This document shows positions 51,716-62,500 of a DNA stretch of 64,000 nucleotides, one piece after another. The stretch spans positions 41,517,472-41,581,471 of the forward strand of contig NC_056737.1 in the NCBI RefSeq assembly GCF_019279795.1, given 5' to 3'. Source of the stretch: Protopterus annectens. Its lineage: Eukaryota > Chordata > Ceratodontiformes > Protopteridae. Every line of letters begins with the position of its first letter. Positions within the stretch are counted from its first letter, which is position 1. Below the pieces are notes generated by a model. That model ran no database searches and had not been told where the DNA came from. It saw nothing but the letters and a program-made list of their open reading frames with translations. The translations under genes were made by a program, and so were the position numbers.

Positions 51716-52760
51716 GAGTGAGCCAGAAAATGAAGGAGATTTTTCCTGAGAGGACATTATGATGAAAATACAAAATGAGGCTGCAGAGACAAGATATTTT
51801 GTGACATTATATTTGAAACAGTTTTTTCAATGGAAAATTTTCTTGGAGAATATGAAAAAAGCAAGACTGTAACCCATGGAATCTTTATGTGATAAAAGCA
51901 TTCAAAAGAGAAACAAAAAAGAAGATTCATGCACATTTTGAACAGCAGTAGAAAGAGAGACTTTGAAAGGACATTTGAAAGCTTTATGTAAAGAAGTACT
52001 GGACATTGCGAACATTTATGACAAAAGGGGTTTATGAACTCATGGCTGGGATTGTAATACTGTGTTAAAAAAAAGAAAGAAAAAAATATATGTATACCAA
52101 GCATGATAAATGTGGAGGAGAATATGGGTGTCATGAAATACTGGGGACAACCCAAAACATGTTTTTTTATGGAAAAGAAGGACATTTGATAAGTAACTGT
52201 CACACAAGACAGTTATATTTGTGGGAACATTGGACATGATGCAAACAAATAGGAATTGAAATGTTATACATGTTACAAAATTTGACATTAATGGATGGAT
52301 TTCAAAAATGAAAATAATAGTAAGGAAAAGAAAAAGAAAGAGAAGAAAATGAATAAAGAGAAGACATTTTAGAAGTAGTAGAAACAAGAAAAATTAGATG
52401 AGAAAAAATAATAAAGAGGACTTAGAAAATGGTACTGAAATAAGTGAAGAAGAAGACATAAACTTGGAGGTAGTTAAAGAAAAAAAGAATGTTGTTCATG
52501 AAAGGGTGAAAGAACAGGGAAATTTAAAGGGATAAAGAACAAGAACTTTTAAGGGGACATGTACAAAAGAAGAAAAAAGAAAGGAAATGGATGAAAAAGA
52601 ATATAAATAATGAAAGATTGGGATTTTGTATAATGGTTGAGGTGTTTGACTCACAGACACAAGATACAGTGTTTGATTCTTGCCTTTGGGAAGGTAATTG
52701 GTTAGGCTTAGAATGGCCTATTAAGAAAACTAGCCTAGTAATTGGCTATGAACTTCTGAA
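51716..52760 (+). pseudogene. Tx1/L1-like LINE copy B, ORF1 region, 3'-truncated
   Basis: Parallels copy A ORF1 through GGACATTTGAAAGCTTTATG (copy A GGACATTTATTAAAATTATG), ATGAAATACTGGGGACAACC (copy A GTAAAATATTGGGGTCAGCC) and CATTGGACATGATGCAA (copy A AATAGGACATGATGCAA). The zinc knuckle cysteines are partly lost. Downstream is the same Lys/Glu-rich tail (52280-52600). No endonuclease follows, so the copy ends near 52600-52760. Confidence 0.7.
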
Positions 52761-53689
52761 ACCATGCATCTAAGAGAAAATGAATATATTGAAATAAACA
52801 AAAGAATAAAACCGATAAACAAGAAAGCATGGAATGAAGAAGGAAAGAGATTAGAAATGCAGATGTGAGGTATTGCCAGCTATGCCAGGAGAAGTAGGGC
52901 AGTGGTTGTGTAACATGTGCCAGCACATATAGCTGGAGTTTTGTAAAGAATTATGTATCATTTGTATATCAAACTGATTTGTACAGGTGTGTGTGTTGAA
53001 AATGTATTTGCAAAGCTGCTTTGTTTTAAAATGTACCAACAGTGGGTCCTGCTGGATAGAAAATAAAGACACCTGTATTCAGACTGTATTGCAACTGTTG
53101 AAATGAATATATTGTAACAGAGGATACTGGAAGAGAAGAGGTGAATCTCAGTCTAGCTGACATTGAAAAATAGTCTGAAATTAAATTACCTGGCTTAGGC
53201 CATAAAGATTTTATCTTACATTTCTGATTGCAGCCAGAGTAAAAAATATCTGTGAAAACCAAGATTATGAATCCTACTGAATGGTCCTTAGGGGTGAACT
53301 AATTGCTACCCTGGAAGGATGGAAATTCTGAAATGGTTTTATAGCTTCCAGATGCTATAACACATCTTAGCAATGCTCTATATGTGTGTATTATGACACA
53401 TAGGTACTAGTTTCGGGTTCAGTTTCTAGTAAACAGGGGTAGTGTGGGAACCAGAGTCAGATGACCAGATGTATGTGATGTCATTCTGTAGTTCAGCACT
53501 AAAATTATGTTTTAATACTAGATGAGACATATTAATTATGGCATGCTGCTGAGGGAGATCACAGCAATATGGATATTGAATTCATATAAGACCGACTTTA
53601 CAGGTTGTCCCTTAATTCTGGACTGTCCAAAAAAATTCTGGACAGTTTATTTCATTAAATTGCAATTTTATGTATTTATATATTTATTT
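52761..53689. other. No recognisable feature
   Basis: No domain-like ORF. 53595-53650 contains TTCTGGACTGTCC and TTCTGGACAG words typical of short inverted-repeat elements, without clear borders. Confidence 0.45.
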
Positions 53690-53960
53690 TTTACATTTAT
53701 GTGCTTGTTTGCACAGTGTAGTGCATTGCTTAGCTGTGCTTAGCTTTGCTCACATATACAGCAGACATCCACTAGATATCTAAGAATAGAAACCAGATGT
53801 ATTCAATTTTAATATTTTTTTTTTATTTTCATGTGCTTGTTTGCATGGTGTGGCACGTTGCTTAGCTATGCTTAGCTTTGCTCATAGATACAGCAGACAT
53901 CCACTAGACATCTAAAAACAGAAACCAGATGTATTCAGTTGTTCTAGTTCTGGTGTGCTT
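53690..53960. repeat. Two-copy tandem duplication, ~135 bp
   Basis: ATGTGCTTGTTTGCACAGTG / ATGTGCTTGTTTGCATGGTG each lead into GCTTAGCT(G/A)TGCTTAGCTTTGCTCA, CAGCAGACATCCACTAGA and GAAACCAGATGTATTCA, about 133 bases apart. Confidence 0.88.
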
Positions 53961-54049
53961 AGCAATGCACAAACCCACACAGCAAAGCTGTGCTACACTT
54001 ACAGGCACCTTCACATATATATCTGAACATACACGAGTTCCCTTCACTA

Positions 54050-54125
54050 TTCCAGTGGCTAGATCGGTTGAGTTATGACCTACAGTGTAGTAGGTCCTGG
54101 ATTCGAGTCCTGGGCAGTAATATTT
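54050..54125 (+). mobile_element. tRNA-like SINE head candidate
   Basis: AGTGGCTAGATCGGTTGAG (A-box-like) and GGTCCTGGATTCGAGTCC (B-box-like) lie about 40 bases apart. It does not fold as a real tRNA gene and lacks an anticodon arm I can trust. Related words recur at 58150-58240 and 58630-58720. Confidence 0.4.
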
Positions 54126-54346
54126 TTTTTACATATATTGGTGTAAAACTGTGTCAGGTGACTGAAACATCAGCTGAGTTTAAATAAAAAAATTGCTACA
54201 TTTAGAAAAGGTAAACAATGCTAAGCATTGCTTAAATGTGTCAATGGTCTATTCTAGTTTGCACATTGCTAAGCTCTGCATTTGCGTGATGCTAAGTGAT
54301 GCGGCACATTTTTGAAAGTTGACGTGTAAGGGTGGGAATGCAGCCT

Positions 54347-54355
54347 ATATAAATC
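54347..54355 (+). promoter_or_regulatory. Possible TATA box of SANT-like gene A
   Basis: TATATAAAT lies 31-39 bases before the ATG at 54386, which would leave only a very short leader; transcription start is not visible. Confidence 0.35.
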
Positions 54356-54385
54356 ATTCCTTGGAGCCTGACCTTGACTGTGGGT

Positions 54386-54687
54386 ATGGCTGCTGGTACT
54401 GAGACAGACTGCATTTTAGGGCACAGAAGTGGGGTGTGCAGGGGTCCAGAGTTTTTATTGGACCCCTGGTACAACACCACAAACCCAGCTGTTGCAGGGT
54501 AACTACCAGGGCTCATATTGTAAGTCTGAGACCTGGGATAGTTTGGCCAGGGACCTCACCAGTGCAACTGGTTTCCCCTGCACTGGTGAGCAGTGTTATC
54601 ACCACTATGATGACCTGTACCATAGGAGAAGGGGAGCCTTGGACACCTGGACCCAAGAGGCAAGAGATGGGCACAACCCACAGATAT
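54386..54687 (+). pseudogene. SANT/MADF-like DNA-binding protein (gene A), exon 1, frameshifted
   Basis: ATG at 54386 opens MAAGTETDCILGH; the frame shifts near 54475 and continues as TQLLQGNYQGSYCKSETWDS, LARDLTSATGFPCTGEQCYH, HYDDLYHRRRGALDTWTQEA. The spaced Trp residues and the R/G-T-G-E-Q-C-x-x-H-Y-D-D-L pattern look like a Myb/SANT or MADF helix-turn-helix. Exon end is set by ATAT^GTAAGC at 54687/54688. Such DNA-binding proteins are encoded beside the nuclease in PIF/Harbinger-type transposons; no nuclease ORF was found. A host origin cannot be excluded. Confidence 0.5.
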
Positions 54688-55019
54688 GTAAGCATGTTTT
54701 CCAGTAATTGATTAATATACAAGCTGAATCTGTGCAAAACTGGTATGCATAATGGTTTCCTTCTATTACCACTGCTGCAGGAGAGAGGGCTTGCAATGTG
54801 TGGTGTCATGCAAGGCATTTGGCCAGGATGAGGCAAGTGTGTGGCATGTAAGAAAATCTATAAAGTAATAACTTAATGCATAACTTAATAATACAATAAA
54901 ATAAATGCAGATATTGCAGTCTTAACAGTCACGTATGAAATACCTGGGACATCATACATTGTTACTAATGTGTCAGTGCATATCTGAACTGGTAAAGAAA
55001 GTTAAAGTAAGTAAGCATG

Positions 55020-55960
55020 CAGTACTGTGTAGCCTAGCTTCCAACCATCAGTTAATGTTGTGATATACCCAGATTAAGAGTCATTGTGTGGTCTGCTGAA
55101 TGTGTGAAATATCCTATACATTGTACTCAATAAATGAATAGGGTGAAAGGGTATGTTCACAGAAGTCCTAGACAGCTATCCATGTATGTAAATGCCAGAT
55201 TTGAAGGAACAATAATCAATAAAGTGTAAAAGGAGAATGTGCTTTGATATTAAGTTTTTCAAATAAACTGTTCAGTATTCCTGAAGTCACCACTTGTGGG
55301 TTCTAATCCGACACCAGCCAACTGAGAAATGTAAGGTGTTCATTAATGTTTCAAAATATGACATACATAAACCCTGTGCAATACCTAGATTAAGGGTCAA
55401 AGTTGTATTCTGCTCATGTTGTCTGATATATGTTGTAGGCTGCATTCAATAAATGAATAGCGTAAATGTATAAGGTAACAGAATTCCTACACAGCTATGC
55501 ATGTGTGTAAATCAAGATTTGACACATAAGTCGAAGTGTAAAAGGAGATGGTGCTTTCATAATTAAGTCTGTCAAATAAACTGTTCAGTATTCCTGTAGT
55601 CACTGCTTGTGAGTTCTAATCTGATACCAGCCAACTGAGAAATGTAAAGTGTTCGTTAATATTTCAACATATGACATACATAAATCCTGTGTAATACCCA
55701 GATTAAGGGTAAAGGTTGTATTCTGCTCATATTGTTTGATATATGCTATAGGTTGTAGTCAATAAATGATTAGGGTGAATGTGTAAGGTAATGGAATTGC
55801 TATGCACATGTGTAAATCAAGATTTGACACTACATGACACAATAAAACTTTTAAAGGAGTTGGTGGTCTGATGATTTATTTTTTAAAATAAAATGTTCAG
55901 TCTTCCTGTAGTCGCTGCTTGTGGGTTCTAATCCCACACCAGCCAACTGAGAAATGTCCA
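55020..55960. repeat. Three-copy tandem repeat, ~313-bp period, in gene A intron
   Basis: CCAGCCAACTGAGAAATGT occurs at about 55314, 55628 and 55941 (spacing 314 and 313). Each unit also has AAATAAACTGTTCAGTATTC, CAGATTAAGGGT and TCAATAAATGA. A GTGGGTTCTAATCC word in each unit looks like a Pol III B box. Confidence 0.9.
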
Positions 55961-55988
55961 GCTGTTTTGTGTATTCAGTGTGCATGAA

Positions 55989-56198
55989 CATACCTCCCGA
56001 CTGTCATGATTTTTGCAGAATGTAATGACTACTGTCCCATATGTCTGGTCCTTTGATTTGCAGATATATGACATTACTTGAAATGCTAGTAATGTATGAG
56101 CACAGTATGTAGAAATGTTCTCTAATCTTTGTGTCTTTGTACCACCATTATGTATGGCTTGGTCCTTAGTGTCCCATGCTAACAGGTTGAGAGCTATG
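55989..56198. mobile_element. hAT-like MITE, 210 bp
   Basis: Starts CATACCTCCCGACTGTCA and ends in the reverse complement of CATAGCTCTCAACCTGTTA. Flanks TGCATGAA and TACATGAA are an 8-bp duplication with one mismatch. It is noncoding. Confidence 0.75.
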
Positions 56199-56595
56199 TA
56201 CATGAAATATCATATATACAATATAAGCAGTCAGTGTTCTCACAACTGAAATCTAACATATCTAGAAGTATGTAATTGTACTCTGTGTAGTTATATTATC
56301 TGTGAACTTACTAATGTTTTTTCTCCCACCCCACCCTTCTCTTCTTTTATTTACTAATTATATTTATTATCATTTATTATCATATTATTTGTAATTACCT
56401 CTTATGTTGTCCTTATGTATAATTTAATATTATTTTGCTGTTATAAAACTTTCATTTACATTATTTATTGCTGTATTACTCATTATATTATTTTCATTTG
56501 TTTCCATTACTCATTATTGTTTTATCTTATGTTATTAATTTCTTCTGTCTGGGTTATGTTTATTTTTCCTTATGTTTATTTTTCATTTATCACAG

Positions 56596-56930
56596 TGCAA
56601 CAAGGTAGGCCGGTTCCTGGTGATCCACCTACCTTGGTTCCCCCGGCCGAGGCACCGGGGACCAGCACATCTAAGCCACAGCCTGGTTGCACCCTCTCTG
56701 CTGCCCCTGCACTACTTGCTCCATCTGGTAGTTCCACCTCCTGGGAGTGGAAGTGAAAGAGGTGCTTATGTCACCCATGATGAACTGCTAGGCATGGTGC
56801 ATGGGCTGCTGTGCCAGACTGTTGGTGAATGCTTACACCAGATGGAGAGCATGCTGTCCATCCTTGTGGGCCAGCCTCTCCCCAGGTGCTGGTGTCAACC
56901 ACTACCTCCACAGCAGCAGTAAAGGTGGAG
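56596..56930 (+). pseudogene. SANT-like gene A, exon 2, frameshifted
   Basis: Acceptor TTCATTTATCACAG precedes 56596. Joined with exon 1 (one base left over) the frame continues as QQGRPVPGDPPTLVPPAEAP, a Pro/Ser/Thr-rich linker. A shift near 56735 gives GSGSERGAYVTHDELLGMVH, GLLCQTVGECLHQMESMLS, a helical segment. The phase match between the two exons supports a real spliced gene. It ends near 56920. This layout (N-terminal HTH, proline-rich linker, C-terminal helix) is common to transposon-encoded Myb-like proteins. Confidence 0.5.
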
Positions 56931-57483
56931 TACTAACAGTCCCATGGGTGATGACTTGAGTCACACTGCTTCTGTGTCTGATGTCCATGGGACTGGGATT
57001 CCACAACACCTTCCCAAACCAAGGTATTCACCCCCCCCCTCTTATGCCACACACCAAACTTGTGCGCTGTCTTGTCTGTCTGCAAAAGCTTCCTCACCTT
57101 CCCAACTTACCTCACCCCAGATACCTATGTCCCTTCCCTAACATTCCATGCTGACCTTAAAAAAAAAAAAAGGCACCTTTCCAAAAAAAAATATCATCCC
57201 ACACATAGCTCTCCATTTCACGTGTCCACTGAACACACTTAATTTGGTCCAATTAGCTTAATAACACACTTATGTTGTCATCAACCCCCCCCCCTCTCTG
57301 GAGTGACTATCCAAATTCAGATAAAAAACTGTTAAAGTAAACAGTTGTTGCTGTTGAAGAAATGGATAGCTATGGTTCTTTCCTACACCCTTCCTGCAAA
57401 TACCTACCTGCCTTTCATTATGTTTATGCCCCTGCTTGTACCCATTTCACCAATGTCCTATCTCCCAATTTTTATTTTCTTTA

Positions 57484-58075
57484 AAGAATTTTTATGAGAA
57501 GCTGCGTGATCCAGCAACAAAAATCACTTGCAGATCACTAAAGCCAATAACTCTGCTGGTGAAGCACTATTCTCTTGCGTCATAGCCAAATTATGGAACT
57601 CACTCCCACCCACAATTACCTCCGTGCCATCATGCACCAACTTCAAAACTTTATTAAAAGCGCACCTAAAAACATGCTGGCTATGCCATTGCAACTCCCA
57701 CTCTAATATCATCCACCCCATCCAACTACTACATTTCTTTCCACTCCACTAACTACCTTGATTATAGCAAGCTCAGATGCTCATAAGCCTAGTACTTATT
57801 ATACAGCAGGAACTTCTCATTGTTACATTTGTTAATGCCTGTTATGTACTTCACAGATAAAGATTCTAGTTGTCTACTGATGTACTATGTCCTTCATCTG
57901 TAAATATGTTGTAAGTAATTTCTATGTTAAATTGTTAATCGCTATGTAATCCAATGTAACTACTGTCTGTTTATTTTACTGTGGAGCTTTTCTCCCCGGG
58001 CCTCCACTGAAAATTGACCCACGTCCAGTCGGACACTCCCGGTCAACAAATTTAAATAAATAAATAAATAAATGG
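57484..58075 (+). pseudogene. L2-like LINE 3' end (C-terminus and tail)
   Basis: Open stretch 57528-57752 reads NSAGEALFSCVIAKLWNSLP, PTITSVPSCTNFKTLLKAHL; the K-x-W-N-S-L-P and F-K-x-x-L-K blocks match the C-terminus of the minus-strand L2-like element (WNSLPTSLRT). The 3' tail GGAGCTTTTCTCCCCGGGCC, CCACTGAAAAT and AAATAAATAAATAAAT at 57984-58072 is the same as at 39456-39560. Only the last ~590 bases are present, the usual 5' truncation of a LINE insertion. Confidence 0.88.
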
Positions 58076-58134
58076 ACAGCATTGCTAAGCTATGCTAAAT
58101 GGTGGTATATTGATATATGTATTTGAAAACATAG

Positions 58135-58245
58135 TAATCACATTCAAAAACTAGACCTGCAACCTATTTTGAACCCAGGACCATTGCACCTAAAGAACAA
58201 TGCATCAATATACTAAGCCACACAGCTAATTAACACAGGTGTTTT
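58135..58245 (-). mobile_element. tRNA-like SINE head candidate (minus)
   Basis: Minus strand: GTGTGGCTTAGTATATTGAT, then GGTGCAATGGTCCTGGGTTC. A-box/B-box-like spacing about 40 bases. Same word pair as 54050 and 58630. Confidence 0.4.
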
Positions 58246-58375
58246 AAGCAAAACAGAATACTTGTCATTTTCCCATCTTTAAGCATGTTTAAGCCATGCT
58301 GCACATCGCTCTGCATTGCACAAATCTGGTAAAAGATTAATGGAACAATAGGAGTGCAACAGGGACTCTGGCAGA

Positions 58376-58634
58376 GAAATACATTGCTATTAAAGCCATA
58401 CACATAATAATAGATGTAAGTGAGGTATCTAACAGCAGGTAACTGTGCAATTATATCTACAACATTTAACAATATACCTGATACATGAGTAATAGAAAAT
58501 TAGGAGTTTAACTGTGTATCTAGTAGAGAAATGCATCACTCTGAAACCATACACATAATAACAGATGTAGGTGAGGCATCTAACAGCAGGTAACTGTGCA
58601 ATTATATCTACAGCATTTAAAAATACACCTGCTA
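58376..58634. repeat. Two-copy tandem duplication, ~154 bp
   Basis: CCATACACATAATAATAGATG (about 58396) and the matching CATACACATAATAACAGATG (about 58551) each lead to GAGG(T/C)ATCTAACAGCAGG and TAACTGTGCAATTATATCTA. Confidence 0.85.
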
Positions 58635-58740
58635 TAACAGTGACTCAGTAGCTCAATCTGTTGATTGCTTTGAAAACATTAATTTTTGGTCCACATGGTC
58701 CTGGGTTCAAATCCAATGGTGTCTGGCATTTAAAATACAT
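58625..58740 (+). mobile_element. tRNA-like SINE head candidate (plus)
   Basis: GTGACTCAGTAGCTCAATCTG (A-box-like, 20-base core) and GGTCCTGGGTTCAAATCC (B-box-like) are separated by about 55 bases. Confidence 0.4.
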
Positions 58741-60232
58741 GTATGTGTACATCATCATTATAAATTCTGATATGTATGACTGTCTCATCACCTATTTATC
58801 CACCCAAAGCAGTATGGATGGAATGTCTGCTTATCAGTAATGGAAGTCAAAGCCTACAGATAGGACCACAGTTACACTATTCATATTACAACACTGGAAA
58901 GTGCACAGAATGTCAGGTCATGAATTAGTATGAGTTCACAGAGGATTTTGAAGTATGTAATTCAGATGAGGCCCAATAATATCAGACTGCAGCACATACT
59001 TATTTGCTACTGATATTACAGACAACCACAGCTGCACAACATACACATATGGAGGTTGTTCTAGAAGCAAGGGTTGCCAGCACATGTTCCAGATCACTAC
59101 CATGACATAGCAAATGACTTGGTAGTTGTCCAAATGGTTAAACATAATTGTAAGTGTACCCCTACCTTGTTCTAGGACACACCAACCATATTGCCTTTTA
59201 CTCTGCTAATGCTACCTTTGCCTAACATACTTACCTTAAACACATACTCAACCTCTAGTGGGATGGAATCCCTCAATCAGTCTCTGGCTGTATACCAAGG
59301 CTGCCACAGGTCCCACCAGTACTCCACAATCTGCAGCCTCTCTGACTATGCTTATTGCCTGCAGCAGCAGTAACAGCATCAGCTTCAGCCTGTACCGCAT
59401 ACATCTGTATGTAAAAAGTAGCTGCTAAAACATTCTCTCTGTGCTGATGTAGTATCTTTACCCCAGTAATTTCCACCCCAAAATATGAGAAAGGGGATGG
59501 AATCTACATTGAGGTCTTATATCTTGTTGAATAGTTGCATGGGATTTACTGATTATACTGCAAATCAGCTGTGTATGCTACATTTAGCATTCCTGAACCA
59601 CGGATTAGGTCAGAAGCAATCACCTGCTAATCAGAATAATCTTAAAAAGGCAAATTCCTAGCTAGGGGAACCATTGTGTATGAGAGTTAGTTTCTATGGT
59701 TAACTCATTGTCATACTGCTTATATATCTGTATCTTTCAATAGAAGAGTATTGTACTCCATCAGGTATGTAACCATTGTGTTTCCAATATGATGCATGTT
59801 TGAATATAGTTACGTGGAATGGGGATTACATCAGTAAGCATTTCTTAGAACTGTACTGATGGCATGCCATTGATCTCCAGCTGTGTTACACCTACAGAGG
59901 ATGTAGAGTACAGCAAGGGTATAATGCTAACTGTTAACTAGGTACACAGTTTATACATATGTTATATGGGGGGCTGCTATGGGGCACACCATAATGGACT
60001 CCTGTGTTGGGTGTGTGATTATATGTGAGTATCTGTCATGGCCCAAACAGGAGTAGGTCGCTATTGCTACTATCCTAGTTGGATCCACACCCTTTGAATA
60101 TTTGGCATACTGTTATATATGAGATGTGTAATCAAGCGGGGAATACTGATAGCCTTCATTTATTGCCTTATCTCTACATACTGTACTCCCACTTATGTGA
60201 TCCTGACATGTTCTCATTTATTTGTATTTCAG
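58741..60232. other. Unassigned, possibly intron or upstream part of gene B
   Basis: No convincing domain. A minus-strand open stretch at 59273-59476 (ENVLAATFYIQMYAVQAEAD) is Ala-rich and helical, of unknown origin. No start exon for gene B was recognised. Confidence 0.4.
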
Positions 60233-60623
60233 GAGATATCATGCATACCAGATGCTGGCCAATTTTTACACTGAGGCAGAAAATGATCTCATTATTGAAC
60301 CCTTGAGACAGCACTACCAAGTCCTGCTGTCCAGAGGAGGGGAAAATAGGCAAGAGTGACAAGCCATGTGGGATGAACTGGTGCATAACATAAATGCTGT
60401 GGGTCACCAGAATCACACATATGAGCAGGTGCGACACCGTGCCACAGATATGATCCACATGATCCACTTGGCATGCAGACAGGTAGCAGATGTGGCCAGG
60501 GATCGTCAGGTCACTGGTGCTGGGCCTGCAGCAGAACAATCTCTATCAGCCACAGAAGAATTCCTGGTGAACCTTGCAACTCAGGAGAGCTCCCAGGCAT
60601 CCATCACCCAATATGTCATGGAT
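60233..60623 (+). pseudogene. SANT/Myb-like protein (gene B), main exon, one nonsense codon
   Basis: Acceptor TTTGTATTTCAG precedes 60233. The frame reads RYHAYQMLANFYTEAENDLI, IEPLRQHYQVLLSRGGENRQ, then TGA at 60357, then QAMWDELVHNINAVG, HTYEQVRHRATDMIHMIHLA. This is the pattern of the Myb/SANT-like domain used by NAIF1-like and Harbinger Myb-like proteins (F-t-x-x-E-x-x-x-L-i, W-x-x-x-x-x-x-v-N-a-v, r-T-x-x-x-v-r-x-r). The TGA fits a CGA Arg codon mutated at CpG. A second part, AEQSLSATEEFLVNLATQES, is helical. A possible donor is GAT^GTAGGT at 60623. Confidence 0.55.
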
Positions 60624-60872
60624 GTAGGTACCACCATTTCCACTCAAGAGGAGCATCCAGCTATGCTTAGTTGGATCAATATAGGAATACCATAGCATTT
60701 AGCATGTCAAGGTTTACATAGGTTTATGTGGGTGTCAGGTGTTTTATGGGGTGGGGAAAAGGAGGTTAGCTGCAGTTTTAAGCTCATGTACAGATTGTGA
60801 TCCACATGTTGCTAATGTCAATGTCTAACATGTGGTGCTGTTTACATTACCTCTCCCTCAAATTTTTTTCAG

Positions 60873-60911
60873 GATAGTCAGGAACAGGAAGAGGCCATGT
60901 TCCTGCTGCTG
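60873..60911 (+). pseudogene. Gene B candidate 13-codon micro-exon
   Basis: Preceded by a strong acceptor (CCTCTCCC...TTTTTTTCAG) and followed by CTG^GTAAGC. It would encode DSQEQEEAMFLLL. The join to the previous exon is in phase, but the join to the next candidate exon is not clean, so the model is tentative. Confidence 0.35.
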
Positions 60912-61386
60912 GTAAGCACAAACCAGTTTTGTCAGAGATGTAGATTTAGTTCAAGGTATTCGCTAAAGTGTCATCCCAAGCCTGCTGGATTGATGTACTG
61001 TCTGCATGATTTTCAAATGTACAGATATTTTCTGACTGTACACAGTTTAGGGTCATACCTATGCCTTCTACATGTGACCACATTGATTTATTTGACAGTA
61101 TTGTCAGGATATTACAGATTGCCATAGTTGTAAACTGTGCACATTTCTGCAGAATGTCAACAGTGTACATAAGTTATGTTTTCCTCAAGAGATTCTAGTT
61201 TAAAGACCTTTTATTTTCAAATAATTACAGATTTGAGATGTCCTCTTGTCCTACTATATAAGACTGTGGTTTATACAAGTCTGTAATAGTGACAACAGTA
61301 TATACAGCTTAACATATATGGCACCATAGTACTGCAGAGCATAGTAGTGCAGGTATTAATGTGATGCTTTTCCATTTGTATCACAG

Positions 61387-62500
61387 GTGACCTAGGAGGT
61401 TGGTCTTTGTCCCCTTTACAACCTGATGCCATTGTCTCTTGAGACTCTGATGATGATGATGGTTATCAAAGTGAGGCACAGCTGGGGATTGCAGGGGCTG
61501 AATTTGTCACAGAGGTGTACATCCCTCATCCACCCTCATTATCAATGTACACAGCCAGTATGCCTATGCATACCCAGTCCCCTGTGACCACAGATATTGG
61601 ACAGTTGGAGGGTGAGGACATTGAACAGGGAAGTGTGGCTACTGTGGCTGCAGTGACTGTTAACACTGGCCATAGACAAACAGTTGGCAGGGTTTCACAC
61701 AGGCAGATGGATAGGGGTGCTTGTAGGAGGCCTGCTGTCACTCTACCTGTTGCAGGTGGCTCATCCTGTATCACTCGGTGTGTATGTTTAGGGCCATCAT
61801 GGAGGCACAGGCATATTCAGAAAGGAACTCCTGATGAATGCTCAGGGTTATGGATGCAGCAAAGTCTGACATCTGTGACTGCCTCCACTGCATTGCTGAT
61901 ACCCTGGAATAGTTGACTGATGCTGTGGAAAGATGTTCATCTGAGATAGATCACATACTATCTGTCTTGGAATGCACATTGTCTGTGATGGAATGTCTGG
62001 TTAGAGTTGTGTGTTGGCCTCATGGACATAGGTCAGAAACTACATGTGCTGAGAGTCCACATGACCGTGCACAATCACGGTCCTGTAATGGCAGTACATA
62101 CAGTGCCCAGAGGGGAGTGTACTGTCCACACCAAGATGTGGCAAGCCATGGGCTTGTGGTCCTGGGGATTCCTGTGGAGGACACATTCCCAGCAGACAGC
62201 AGTTACCGTCCAGTAGTAGCCCAGCATCTGAACTTGGGCACGGAGGTGTCAGTGCAACTCCTGGCAGAGCCAGTTCTCATGTTCGAGGCTGTTGATGATG
62301 AACTGTCAACTCTACCATGCACGACCCAAAGCTGTTCAGCATACAGACACATAGGGCTAGCACTCAGCTTGGCTATGTTCATGCAGACATTCACAAACCA
62401 CTGTCACATTCAGGTCACCTACAGACACACACCACATTTACATGGTCCATCTTGCCTGCTTCCCTTCCTGACTCACACACACACTTGCTAACCTATTGGG
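61387..62500 (+). pseudogene. Gene B C-terminal region, broken
   Basis: After an acceptor-like TTTGTATCACAG the text reads LGGWSLSPLQPDAIVS, stop TGA, then an acidic run DSDDDDGYQSEAQLGIAGAE and a Thr/Val-rich stretch (61515-61770). Later frames show IMEAQAYSERNS, VMDAAKSDICDCLHCIADTL, LTDAVERCSSEIDHILSVLE and CTLSVMECLVRVV: amphipathic helices that could form a C-terminal oligomerisation segment. Stops and shifts are frequent. No transposase catalytic motif is seen. Confidence 0.4.

Noticed and set aside
54050-54125. A true tRNA gene
   Set aside because: A- and B-box-like words are present but no cloverleaf with acceptor pairing could be formed by eye; the same for 58150 and 58640.
59273-59476. 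A coding exon on the minus strand
   Set aside because: An Ala-rich open stretch without known motif, splice context or neighbours of matching sense.
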